This document shows positions 53,601 to 61,444 of a stretch of DNA of 64,000 nucleotides, piece after piece. The stretch is from NCBI RefSeq assembly GCF_016863175.1, contig NZ_BOOJ01000059.1:1-64000 (forward strand). Reading direction: 5' to 3'. Both the position numbers and the translations under genes were made by a program. The stretch is from Paraplanobispora siamensis. GTDB lineage: Bacteria; Actinomycetota; Actinomycetes; Streptosporangiales; Streptosporangiaceae. A model generated the notes under the pieces. The model was not told the DNA's origin. It was given only the letters and a program-made list of their open reading frames with translations, and did not search any database. The first letter of the stretch is position 1. Each line of letters opens with the position of its first letter.

Positions 53601-56288
53601 ACCAGCTACAACAACATTCCCTCCGGCCAGGTCACCAACGAGACCTTCAAGCTGGACAACCCGGCCAGCTTCAAGTTCGTCGTCAAGGCCTGCCGCACCG
53701 GCGTCACCCCGCCCTCGTGCAACGAGAGCCCGGCTTACCGCATCACCAGCGACGCGCCGGTACTGCCGACCGACACCGAGACCGGCATGGCCGACCCGAC
53801 CCAGCCGATCCTGTCGGGTATGGTCAACCGCCCCTCCGGCGGACCGGTCACCGCCAAGTACTACCTGTACGACAACAGCGGTGCCCCAGTCGGCTCCAGC
53901 CCGCTCGGGCAGCGTACGGTCAACGGCGGCGAGCGCGCGTCCTTCCAAATCGCCGAGAATGTCGTGCAGGCAGGTCGGACCTACACCTGGCAGATGGAGA
54001 CCTGTGTCAGCGGCGCAGACGGTTCAGGCGAGATCTGCACCCCCAAGAGCGCAGCGGTCAACTTCACCACCCCGGGTACCCCTAGCGAGCCGCCCGCCGA
54101 AGAGGTCCGGAGCCTGACGCTGGGCAAGGACAGCTTCGTCATCAAGACCGCCAAGACCGACCCGACGGCCTGTGATGGCAACCCGTGCACTGTGACCGAC
54201 TCCGCCACCATGCAGATCGGCGGTGCCGGCGCGGACAAGACCGTCACCGTCATAGGGCTCAAGCTCGACGGGCTTCCCAATGGCGCCAGTGTGTCCGAGG
54301 CCATCATAAAACTCGGTACGCCGACCTGCCCAGCGGGGACCTGTCCCACAGATGCCGTCATCACCGCGGCACCATTGAAGAGCGCGGTAACCGGCGATAC
54401 CAAGGGGTCAGACCTGGCCGGTGACGTCGATACCAACGGCGCCGCCCACCTCTTCCCGATCACCACGCCGCAGGCAAATATCGCCGGCAGCGAATATCAG
54501 TGGTTGATGCTCACCTCCAACAAGGACGAGGTCATCGCTTTCGGGAATGCCACAGCTGCTGATCAGCCCTCTGCCACATTGACCTACTTGCCCGCCGGGC
54601 CTCCCGGCAAGGTACTCAACCTGACTGCCTCGCCCGGGGATAGCGGCACCGTTGCAAGTTGGGGCCTGCCGGAAACTAACGGCGGCGTCGCGTTGCTAGA
54701 CGGCTACGACGTTGAGGTGTCCGATGACAATGGTGTAGTGACCACACTGCAGGTCACTGAACCGATGGCGGCGATTTCCGAACTGACCAACGAAATCACC
54801 TACACCGTCAAGGTTCGCGCCAAGACCCACTTCGGTGTCAGCGACTGGGAGTCGACCACGGTCACCCCCAAAGCCGTACCGCCACCACCTCCGCCGTCAC
54901 AGCCGTGTTCTCCCCGTGGCGGTTACAATGGCGGAGCGCGAACTATGAGTGTGCAGGCTGCATCCTCCACTCACGAATACGCGGATCGCATCAAGAGCTA
55001 CTACCAGGCCCAGGACGCGGTCCTGGAGGGCCGCGCCGCAACCGTGTGGCAGGCGCCCGGAGTAACTCCTGAGGCCCCAATCACCGCGAAGGCTTCGCTT
55101 CTCAACAATGAGCTAGTGCAGCAGAAGAAAAAATTGGACACTGCTGGCATTACTCGCATAAATTCGACAGTCACCGTTGAAAACGTGATCCCGCAAATCG
55201 CGTCCGACGGCACAGTTCAGGTAACCGCCGTGGTAAAGCGTTCCTGGGAGGAGAGACCCACTCCGCTAACCGAAGCACAGACGCTCACCGCGAAAAATGT
55301 CGTGACGGCCCAAGGGCAAGTTGAGCCAAGCGATCCCACTATCGAAGCACATGTCTTCGACAGCTGCGGCGGAATGACCATCGTGGTAATTCCGATAGAG
55401 TCAAATGAGGACTCGACAGATCATCACGACGGCATAGCCGGTTGTGGGACGAACGCGTCAGCCCGAGCTTCCGCGTTGGCAGCTCCACTGGAAGATCCTT
55501 GCGCCGGCCCTGCTGCTGGCCCATGTCACGCTAAGTGGGGCGGAGACAAAGACAGAAATGCCGATGGGTACGGGGACGACCCGAGTTCTCTACGGTGCGA
55601 TCTTGTAGTATCTCTAGGGAAGAAGGGGTGGTACTTCAAAACCTCCATCTACTCTACGTGGCATCCTAGCCGACCCGCAGGAAATATGGAGAAGGATGAT
55701 AGGTGGGTAATTGACGAGCTCCGAAACCATGTCCAGCTTTACCCGAGCAGCAAGACCGCCTGGGGCTGGGGCACGTCATTTGCCAAGGCCCTTACCAAAA
55801 GCGCAAAAATCGGAGCAACATCGAAAGCTTGTTTCGGTTGGGACAAGCTCAACTTCGAGCCGAACTTCGGCTTGGACGTCACCCCCAAGTCAGGCGGCTT
55901 CCCCACTCTTGCTCTTGGTCTAACTCTATCCGCCGAAGCCGTAGAGGACTGTGGCGACTACAACCCTACCGAGGTTAAAGGAAACAAGATCTACGACGCC
56001 TATCCGGGAATAGCCAGCCGATGCAATTCCAGCATTCTTAGCTCATGCGATATCACGACATATCGCCACGCTCTGACGAGTTCCCTTACATTCGACTTCA
56101 AATATTCGGAGCGGAATTCGCTTGGACAAGTATATGAAAAGAGGTACACAACTCCTACTATCAGGTCTACCGTCTGGGTCGCCGTGGAGCGCGATTGGAT
56201 AATAGACCACACGTTGGGCGGGAAGTGGGAGCACATTAAACCAATCGAGAGATACAGGAACTGCACACTCCATAATCAGCCACTCTAA
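50664..56288 (+). CDS. Giant secreted modular protein (DNRLRE, LamG split by two CBM-like modules, FN3, unknown C-terminus)
   Basis: 1,874 residues. Signal peptide ~14-48; a leader domain to ~320; DNRLRE-type domain ~326-513; a LamG/concanavalin-like domain starting at ~575 (LAHWKFDEEAGATTAADATGHG) and resuming at ~808 (TNASFTVATWIRLQEGG) to ~976. Between the halves are two PT-linked CBM5/12-like modules (~663-717 and ~735-788; YPAWSED...YEPGDRVSHEGHAWEALD, with Trp-rich ends and Cys at both edges). A second DNRLRE-like domain ~1146-1310, FN3 ~1313-1404 and an unclassified C-terminal ~470 residues follow. G+C falls in the last ~1.3 kb. RHS repeats, expected in many relatives, are absent. Confidence 0.8.
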   Translation: MGFPLPNHSTAPPPRRRSSRRTTLTVATVSSLAASLLVAGSSLPAQADPEPASAPVPAVTEFPRPEDPDAPLRAAIEEARKQNKPVAVEQAYTETSRTWAYPDGHLAMESYAGPAQLKQADGSWAWIDTTLVEQDGVLRPKVAKADVEFSTGGEGKPFASMEREKKDQRFAMEWPTPLPKPVLNGNVATYPDAAGPAADLVVTALPTGFRHDVVLREKPSGPMELRIPVQTENLTLSKTKDGGLKLADKGGKTIAQAPTPVMTDSSDRGPAVQQDGKPAPVQQRVGKITTRVVKDDGKNLLVLTPDAAWLADPATKYPVVVDPTTTLTLETDVQVYSRPCGGDSSSSGSSDLLRVGGLNDPCKAVNNARAYLKFDTAPLVGRSIGSARLDMLAQADPSYSGSTFNGGIKVSRITSSWNSFTWSTKPSVVAAGSQVQQYPGAGGGTLPTYPRPFTWDITAIANAWAAGAPSYGLELRAVNDSAMTYPYAGYVEFHSMERAGAEARPPKLTVSYMLPPEIPTVTAESIDSISGNDAIARSTSVKVGFKSSVAETANLDYTVTINDSTMIPPPVLPTGELAHWKFDEEAGATTAADATGHGHTLALQNGAFTGLGQIGRALYLNSTVGSTSPPTPTPTPTPTRTATPTPTPTRSSTPTPTPTPTSTACAYPAWSEDGEYEPGDRVSHEGHAWEALDTDFPWRGMPGDEDWPSWRDLGSCTGGTPTTPTPTPTPTSTQACPYPAWSEDAMYEPGDRVSHEGHAWEALDIDLPWPGVPGDEDWPAWKDLGPCPGSALSAPSKADATTKSAQTAVSTGNAYAATNGPLLRTNASFTVATWIRLQEGGSIQPVFSQRNDQGNGLLLYYLGDSGGNFQDWRLDMTSEDGYNSTWVVSSKPAKVGFWTHVVAQYDAGAGKLRLYVDGTLAGEKDHRITWDARGAFRIGHALSKNGSFGYMQGAVDDMRVYDRVLTADEVKALNGIVTATSYNNIPSGQVTNETFKLDNPASFKFVVKACRTGVTPPSCNESPAYRITSDAPVLPTDTETGMADPTQPILSGMVNRPSGGPVTAKYYLYDNSGAPVGSSPLGQRTVNGGERASFQIAENVVQAGRTYTWQMETCVSGADGSGEICTPKSAAVNFTTPGTPSEPPAEEVRSLTLGKDSFVIKTAKTDPTACDGNPCTVTDSATMQIGGAGADKTVTVIGLKLDGLPNGASVSEAIIKLGTPTCPAGTCPTDAVITAAPLKSAVTGDTKGSDLAGDVDTNGAAHLFPITTPQANIAGSEYQWLMLTSNKDEVIAFGNATAADQPSATLTYLPAGPPGKVLNLTASPGDSGTVASWGLPETNGGVALLDGYDVEVSDDNGVVTTLQVTEPMAAISELTNEITYTVKVRAKTHFGVSDWESTTVTPKAVPPPPPPSQPCSPRGGYNGGARTMSVQAASSTHEYADRIKSYYQAQDAVLEGRAATVWQAPGVTPEAPITAKASLLNNELVQQKKKLDTAGITRINSTVTVENVIPQIASDGTVQVTAVVKRSWEERPTPLTEAQTLTAKNVVTAQGQVEPSDPTIEAHVFDSCGGMTIVVIPIESNEDSTDHHDGIAGCGTNASARASALAAPLEDPCAGPAAGPCHAKWGGDKDRNADGYGDDPSSLRCDLVVSLGKKGWYFKTSIYSTWHPSRPAGNMEKDDRWVIDELRNHVQLYPSSKTAWGWGTSFAKALTKSAKIGATSKACFGWDKLNFEPNFGLDVTPKSGGFPTLALGLTLSAEAVEDCGDYNPTEVKGNKIYDAYPGIASRCNSSILSSCDITTYRHALTSSLTFDFKYSERNSLGQVYEKRYTTPTIRSTVWVAVERDWIIDHTLGGKWEHIKPIERYRNCTLHNQPL

Positions 56289-56370
56289 GTAACACTTAAT
56301 CCTGGTGTCCGGAGAGATTCACTCTCCGGACACCAAGCCGTCTTACAGAGTCACAAGAATCGGGACAGAA

Positions 56371-57222
56371 ATGAATTACCCTGTCACATCAAAAGCGAAA
56401 ATTTTCATAGCATTTCTCTTGAGTCTTTTATTCTTCCTGAGCGCATGCGATTACACAACACATCCGACCCCAATTAAGCTTGGCAGCAATGACCGGTCAA
56501 TTTGGGTCATTTTAAATGGATTTGCAGTAGCAAATCCCGACTATCAGGTAAATTTTTTCCAAATGAAAGCCGCGGGTCTGCTCGATCAAAAAGCCACGAG
56601 AGCGGGCTCGAATATTGAAATCCCTGTTCTCCTAGAGGCGCGGCCAGCACAATCTTTCTCGTGGGGGAAATGGGTTCAATCGAAAATTGTTATCGAGCAA
56701 TCTGGGAAAATTAATACACCCGCACTCGGCGCTTGGGATCTAACTAAATTAATAGAAAATACGGACGTCATCTCGGGGAAGATTGATGATGCCGTACTCG
56801 GGCATCGATCACCCATCCGATCTATGCAAGCGGTTATTTGGCTACAAGAACCGATCAGTGAATCTAGGCTTTCAGAAATCACTCCCAACTCCGCCCACTT
56901 GGACCTAGTTTTCCTATCCCCCGGCCTAAAAGGCAGGAAGCCTATTGGATGGGATGCACAAGAGGACTGCACCCTTAGGGGAATGGAGGTCTGCCAATCC
57001 GATCGAACATTAACCGGTCAATTCAGGCAATGGACATCCATGCTAGAAGGGGTCGATGAACAGATACTTAAATGGCTTGGACTAAATCTATCTGAATTGC
57101 AACTGCGCGCCACAGAAGGCAAGATATACGGTGCAGTTTTAACTCTTCCTCCTGCAGATCTTATTGACATTCAATCGAGGCCGGAAGTCGCCTGGGCGCA
57201 AATCATTGGCATGCGAATGTAA
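56371..57222 (+). CDS. AT-rich lipoprotein of unknown function
   Basis: A 283-residue protein. A hydrophobic signal (IFIAFLLSLLFFLSAC) ends in a lipobox with Cys, giving a membrane-anchored outer-face lipoprotein. No family recognised. Base composition is far lower in G+C than the rest of the window (many AAA, ATT, TTA codons), indicating recent transfer. It follows the giant protein gene by 82 bp in the same direction, so a partner or immunity role for its C-terminal domain is possible but only inferred. ATG 56371 is preferred over a GTG upstream because the signal peptide begins there. Confidence 0.65.
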   Translation: MNYPVTSKAKIFIAFLLSLLFFLSACDYTTHPTPIKLGSNDRSIWVILNGFAVANPDYQVNFFQMKAAGLLDQKATRAGSNIEIPVLLEARPAQSFSWGKWVQSKIVIEQSGKINTPALGAWDLTKLIENTDVISGKIDDAVLGHRSPIRSMQAVIWLQEPISESRLSEITPNSAHLDLVFLSPGLKGRKPIGWDAQEDCTLRGMEVCQSDRTLTGQFRQWTSMLEGVDEQILKWLGLNLSELQLRATEGKIYGAVLTLPPADLIDIQSRPEVAWAQIIGMRM

Positions 57223-57348
57223 TTTTCAAAGCTTCTGGAAATGTCTTTCTCGAATCCCTGTTCTGGCTCGAGAGGGATCGGGTTTATGCAACATTCTCAT
57301 CATCGGCGCCCTGAGCGACGGGTCCCACAACGGCACCGGTCAGCCGTG

Positions 57349-58221
57349 CACTTACAGCGTGTCCTATATGGTGGGTGCGTCGTTGGACCCCCATGGACAG
57401 CAGGCAATGGGACTGGATCGTCCCGAAGGGCTTGTGGGAGATCGCACGGCCGTTGCTGCCGATGCCGCGAATACGTCCACAGGGCGGCGGAATCACCGGT
57501 ATCGCTGATGAGGCGGTGTTCGCCACCATCGTCTACGTGCTGGTCAGCGGATGCGCCTGGCAGGCTCTGCCACCGTGCTTCGGCGCCTCGAAATCGACCG
57601 TGTACCGCCGCTTTGTGATCTGGTCGCGGGCCGGTGTGGGAGCGGCTGCACCAGGGGTGTCCTGGGCCGGCTGGCCGCCGAGGATCTGCTGGATGTATCG
57701 CGCGTGGTGCTCGATTCGGCGCATGTACGTGCCAAAAAGGGGCGAATATACCGGTCCATCACCCGTGGACCGGGGTAAATCCGGTTCCAAGCTGCACATC
57801 CTGCCGGATGCAGCCGGACTGCCGTTGGTCGTCGAGTTGTCCGCGGCCAATACCCCCGATGGTCACCGGCTGAAGCCGATGGTGACCCGTCTCCAATTGA
57901 GTCATGAACCGGTTCGCGGTGAGTACCGCAAGCCCGGCAAGCTCCACGCCGACAAGGCGTACGACCATCCCGAGCTGCAGCGACGGCTGGGCAGCAAGCG
58001 CATCGAGGTACGCATCGCCCGCGAGGTCAAGTCCAGCACCCGGCTGGGCCGCCATCGGTGGGTGATCGAACGAACGATCGCCTGGCTGTTCGGCTACCGA
58101 CGCCTATCACCCCGCTACGAGCGGCATCCCGACGCCTACCTGGCCTTCCTCACTTTGGCTGCAGTCGTCACCTGCTACAAGCGCTACCTCAAGCTCACCA
58201 TCTAGGACACCGTCTAAGACG
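57349..58221 (+). mobile_element. IS5-family insertion sequence A (decayed)
   Basis: An element of about 0.87 kb. Left end CTTACAGCGTGTCCTATATGG... (57351 on) and the inverted right end ...GGACACCGTCTAAG (to about 58220) match at roughly 19 of 25 positions, including GTGTCCTA at 57359-57366 and TAGGACAC at 58203-58210. It carries one transposase-like gene. No target duplication could be read with confidence, since IS element B has inserted at its right end. Confidence 0.6.
57375..58205 (+). pseudogene. IS5-family transposase, scrambled by compensating frameshifts
   Basis: Reads as one 276-codon frame, but the middle (from about 57630 to 57765) is out of the natural frame. Normal family sequence continues in two other frames: Trp-Glu-Arg-Leu-His-Gln in one, and L-G-R-L-A-A-E-D-L-L-D-V-S-R-V-V-L-D-S-A in another, which contains the first catalytic aspartate. 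Frame is restored at Tyr-Thr-Gly-Pro-Ser-Pro-Val-Asp-Arg-Gly. The second Asp (ADKAYD) and the Glu (WVIERTIAWL) remain in frame. Loss of the DDE core frame means it should be inactive, unless the shifts are programmed or sequencing errors. Confidence 0.75.
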
Positions 58222-58296
58222 TGCTCTTAGAGCGCCTAACATAATGATCTTTGTTGTGCTTTGATCTCTCGCTGTAGCCGAGTGAGAGGAGCGCGG

Positions 58297-58643
58297 ATGG
58301 CCAAACTGAAGCCGTGGGAGGTCAGCGAGGAGCTGTGGGCGGTGATCGAGCCCTTGTTGCCACAGCGTCGACGGCGGTTTCGGCATCCGGGACGCAAGCG
58401 GCTGGATGACCGGCTGGCGTTACAAGGCATCTTGTTCGTGCTGCACACCGGGATTGCCTAGGAGCACCTGCCGCAGGAGCTCGGCTACGGCTCGGGCATG
58501 ACGTGCTGGCGGCGGCTGGCCGAGTGGAACAAGGCCAGTGTGTGGCAGCGGTTGCACGAGGTGCTGCTCGATCGGCTGCGGGCGGCCGACGCGCTGGACT
58601 TTTCCCGGGCTGCTGTGGACTCCTCGCAGATCAGAGCGTTAAA
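58297..58643 (+). pseudogene. IS element B transposase, 5' fragment
   Basis: Starts ATG-Ala-Lys-Leu-Lys-Pro-Trp-Glu and has the DUF4096-like start of IS5-type transposases (WAVIEPLLPQRRRRFRHPGRKRLDDRLALQGI). An in-frame TAG at about 58459 stands where a Trp codon (TGG) is expected before E-H-L-P-Q-E-L-G-Y-G. The frame then runs to A-V-D-S-S-Q-I-R-A-L-K, where the IS110 element interrupts it. Confidence 0.8.
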
Positions 58644-58666
58644 AGACATCCCAGGGGCTATGAGCG

Positions 58667-59894
58667 TCAAGCGGCAAGGCGATTGGCGTGGTGGTGCCAG
58701 GCGGTCGCCTCGTCATAGACGGTGCCGGTTTTGAGACATCCATGCAGGATGCCGACGAGCCGGTTGGCGAGCTGACGCAAAGCAGCGTGGTGGCCGAGGT
58801 CACGGGCGCGCTGGCGGTCGTAGTAGGCACGGGCTCCAGGCGAGGCGCTCAGCGCGGCAAAGGCCTGGGCATCAAGGGCGTCGATGAGCCGGTCGTTATG
58901 CACAAACCGGGCCAGGACCACCTTCTTCTTGCCGGAGGCGCGGGTGATCGGCGAGGTGGCGGCGTAGTTCTTGCGCGCCTTGGCCGAGGCGTAGCGCAGC
59001 GGATCATCGCCGAACTCAGCAAGCACCCGGGCACCGAGGATCGGCCCCAGCCCGGGCTGGGAGGTGAGGATCTCAGCGGCCGGGTGTGCCCCAAAATGCT
59101 CCCGCACCCCTCCTTCCAGGACCGTGATCTGCTCGTTGAGCACGGTGAGGATCGCCACCGTCGAACGGACGGTGGCGGCATAGGCCGCACTCACGACCAC
59201 AGGCTGGCCCAGATGCCTCTCGCGCAGTGCGGCGTGGATCACGGTGGCCTTCTGGCGCAGGTCACCACGGCGGTGGGCGCGTTTGAGGGCGGCGCTGATC
59301 TGGGCGATGGTCAGCTGCTTCGCCTCGGCCGGAGTGGGAGCCGTGGCCAGCAGGTGCAAAGCATCGGCGGCGGCCAGGTCCGCAAAGGCGATCAGGGCGG
59401 CCGGGAAGTAGTCGCGTAATGCGTGCCGCAGCCGCTGGGTATGGCGGGTGCGTTCCCAGATCAAGGTTTTGTGCGCTCGCGCGAGCACTTTGACGGCCTC
59501 GGCTTCGGCGCTGTCGCCTGCGACGGGACGCAGTTGATGGGCATCGGTGCGGACCATGTCGGGGGAGCATGTGCGCATCGGCGGCATCGCTCTTGGCCCC
59601 CGACACGCTCAACCGCTCGCGATAGCGCGATGCCTGCAGCGGGTTGACCCCGAACACCTGGTAGCCGGCGGCCAGCAGCGCCGCCACCCATGGGCCCCGG
59701 TCGGTCTCGATCCCGATGACGACCTCAACATCGTCGGCGTCATCGGCTATATGTTCGCCGATCATCGCATGCAGCCGGGCCATCCCGGCCAGGCCCTCGG
59801 ACAGACGCGCTTTGGCCAGGGTCTGGCCTGAGCCGTCCATCAGCTCGACGTCGTGATGCGCCTCGGCCCAGTCGTCTCCGACAAACAGTCGCAT
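58667..59894 (-). pseudogene. IS110-family DEDD recombinase, frameshifted
   Basis: N-terminal RuvC-like part starts MRLFVGDDWAEAHHDVELMD and has IGIETDRGPWVAALLAAG and SGAKSDAADAHML, the DEDD acidic set. In the C-run at about 59560-59567 one extra base shifts the frame; the natural continuation (A-D-M-V-R-T-D-A-H-Q-L-R-P) is read one frame over and runs to 58667, through TSQPGLGPILGARVLAEFGDD and TSPITRASGKKK near the expected catalytic serine region. Intact length would be about 408 residues. Either a decayed gene, a sequencing indel, or frameshifting. Confidence 0.8.
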
Positions 59895-59929
59895 CGCTTC
59901 TCCCGTCTTCGGTATCGCTCATCAGCAGC

Positions 59930-60100
59930 CCGCGGGAGAGGCATCGGCGACCTAATCAAGCAGTGCTCACACCGCATGCGGCAGGCACGACATCCCAGCA
60001 GCGATCGACTCTCCCGGCCGACCGACAGGGGCACGATCTTTTTCAGGACTCCTTGAGGGGTCCAAGGGGGCGCAGTGCTCACCTGCCAGCGGCCACCAGG
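59930..60100 (-). ncRNA. Putative IS110 bridge RNA
   Basis: Lies upstream of the recombinase in the non-coding end, where the IS110 group codes its bridge RNA. Read 5' to 3' on the minus strand: a first loop with CTGCGCCCCC (60075-60066), identical to the target flank at 60150-60141; hairpin GGACCCCT/AGGAGTCC (60063-60046); AAAAAG (60043-60038), complementary to the other target half CTTTT. Then a second loop with CTGGGATGTC (59998-59989), identical to the element's right end (58654-58645); hairpin CCGCATGCGG (59981-59972); TGATTAG (59958-59952), complementary to the left end CTAATCA. Order target-loop then donor-loop is as in known bridge RNAs. Ends are approximate. Confidence 0.8.
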
Positions 60101-60141
60101 CCCGAGTCTGCCCGATGGCGGACCCGTTAGGAATGATTAGG

Positions 60142-60606
60142 GGGGCGCAGACCGGCCCGTCCCCGGTCGATCGAGGACGGGCCGGCAGCAAGCACCACTT
60201 GATCACCGAGGCCACCGGCATCCCCCTTGCGGTGATCTTGACCGGCGCCAACCGCAACGACGTCACCCAGCTACGCCCGCTGCTGGAGGCCATCCCCAAG
60301 GTGCGCGGCAAGCGTGGCCGGCCCCGGCAGCGTCCCGACGTGGTGCTCGCCGACCGCGGCTACGACCACGACAAGTACCGCGCCTTGGTACGCGAGTTGC
60401 AGATCCGTCCCCTGATCGCTCGGCGCGGCACTGAACACGGCTCCGGCCTGGGCAAACAACGTTGGGTCGTCGAACAGACCTTCGCCCTGCTGCACGCCTT
60501 CAGACGCCTGCGCATCCGCTGGGAAGTCCGCGCCGACATCCACGAGGCCTTCCTCAAGCTCGCCTGCGCGCTCATCTGCTGGCGGCGCCTCACTTCATTG
60601 CGTTAG
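60142..60606 (+). pseudogene. IS element B transposase, 3' fragment
   Basis: Continues the interrupted transposase from Gly-Ala-Gln-Thr-Gly-Pro-Ser-Pro-Val-Asp-Arg-Gly through VVLADRGYDHDKYR (second catalytic Asp) to KQRWVVEQTFALLHAFRRLR (catalytic Glu region) and a stop at 60606. The G-run at 60140-60145 has one G more than the in-frame host sequence would need (AAA GGG GGC GCA). Confidence 0.8.
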
Positions 60607-60645
60607 CAGCTCTTATCGGAGGACAGGACATCAGAGACGGGCTTG

Positions 60646-61137
60646 TCAGAACGCGAAGACGTTGCCGGTGTGGGAGTACATCGCGCAGGGGTTGCCGAAC
60701 GTCTCCTCGTAACGGAACGCCTGACCGTCCCAGGTGCCGACCGCCAGCACGGTGACCGGGTCGTACTCCATGGTGCACGACATCACGGAGGTCGGGTCCA
60801 GGGCCGAGGGGTCGCCGCCGACCCGCTCCAGCTCGCCGCAGGCCGAGGCCGCCCGCGGGTGGGTGCCGCCGTGCGGATAGCAGCGCAGGACGGCCTGCCT
60901 CATCGAGGACAGGGACGTCATCGAGGACAGGCGCGTCGCGCCCTCGGCGACGGAGAGGGTGAAGGCCCTCATCCGAGTGGCCGACCGGTCCGCGCCGAGC
61001 AGGGACTCCCAGGAGTCCGGATGATCCGCGCGGACGGTCGCATCCGACAGGAGCGCGGCCGAGGCCGTACCCGACAGGAGTGCCGTACCGGCGAGCAGGA
61101 CGGGCCCGGCGGTGAGCAGGGCGAAAAGACGTCGCAT
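60646..61137 (-). CDS. Subtilisin inhibitor-like (SSI family) secreted protease inhibitor
   Basis: A 163-residue exported protein with a signal peptide (residues ~1-28, ending TASA). The SSI domain has RCYPHGGTHPRAASACGELERVGGDP and the reactive loop C-T-M-E-Y-D-P-V, with Met as likely P1, and four cysteines for two disulfides. SSI proteins block subtilisin- and trypsin-like enzymes and neighbouring peptidase paralogues could be its targets. ATG 61137 is preferred because a GGGGGG stretch precedes it; a longer frame begins 7 codons upstream. Confidence 0.9.
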   Translation of the reverse strand: MRRLFALLTAGPVLLAGTALLSGTASAALLSDATVRADHPDSWESLLGADRSATRMRAFTLSVAEGATRLSSMTSLSSMRQAVLRCYPHGGTHPRAASACGELERVGGDPSALDPTSVMSCTMEYDPVTVLAVGTWDGQAFRYEETFGNPCAMYSHTGNVFAF

Positions 61138-61444
61138 GGAACCCCCCAGATTTCGCATGACGTCGACCGTTCCAATGGTTCACCGGCAGGGACGAAGGGG
61201 CAATCACCCGCTGCGGCGTTTCCCCAGGTCAACATGGCAATCTCGAGGCATGATCAAGTTAAGGTAGATCAGACGTCGGCCAAACCGTTCCGGTTCCATC
61301 AACTTGGTAACGGGTTTGTAACGGTATTCATGGATGTCTGATTTATGCCTCTTTAGGGGTTCTTTACCGGCTACGGTCTCCTCTTGTCTCTTTACGCATG
61401 CGTGAGTTGCGTCCCGAGTGACTCATGACAAAGAAGGAGCTCCA
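61138..61444. promoter_or_regulatory. SSI / peptidase 2 divergent region
   Basis: 307 bp with AT-rich segments (61300-61350). Direct GTAACGG repeats lie at about 61306-61325 (GGTAACGGGTTTGTAACGG). AAGGAGCTCCA precedes the TTG start at 61445, the same string as before peptidase 1. No gene is seen. Confidence 0.4.

Larger units (their letters stand above)
58644..60140 (-). mobile_element. IS110-family insertion element with bridge-RNA-like end
   Basis: About 1.5 kb, inserted inside the IS element B transposase. The flanks TTAAA-AG (58639-58645) and AG-GGGGG-CGCAG (60139-60150) rejoin the host frame with AG, the inverse of a CT core, at both ends. The recombinase is coded on the minus strand and stops 22 bp from the left end; 245 bp are non-coding at its 5' side. 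No terminal inverted repeats or duplicated target beyond the core, as expected for IS110. TTGACG at 58665-58670 (minus) near the right end could form a junction promoter after circularisation. Confidence 0.8.
58230..60612 (+). mobile_element. IS5-family insertion sequence B, interrupted by an IS110 element
   Basis: Terminal inverted repeats of ~18-20 bp: left GAGCGCCTAACATAATGA from 58230, right (inverted) TCATTGCGTTAGCAGCTC to 60612, matching at about 13-15 positions. A 3-bp target duplication TTA flanks it at 58227-58229 and 60613-60615. Without the inserted IS110 element it would be about 0.89 kb, typical of the family. It sits at the right end of IS element A. Confidence 0.8.

Noticed and set aside
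57284-57358. Bases before IS element A as target duplication
   Set aside because: No direct repeat could be matched with the right side, which is displaced by element B.
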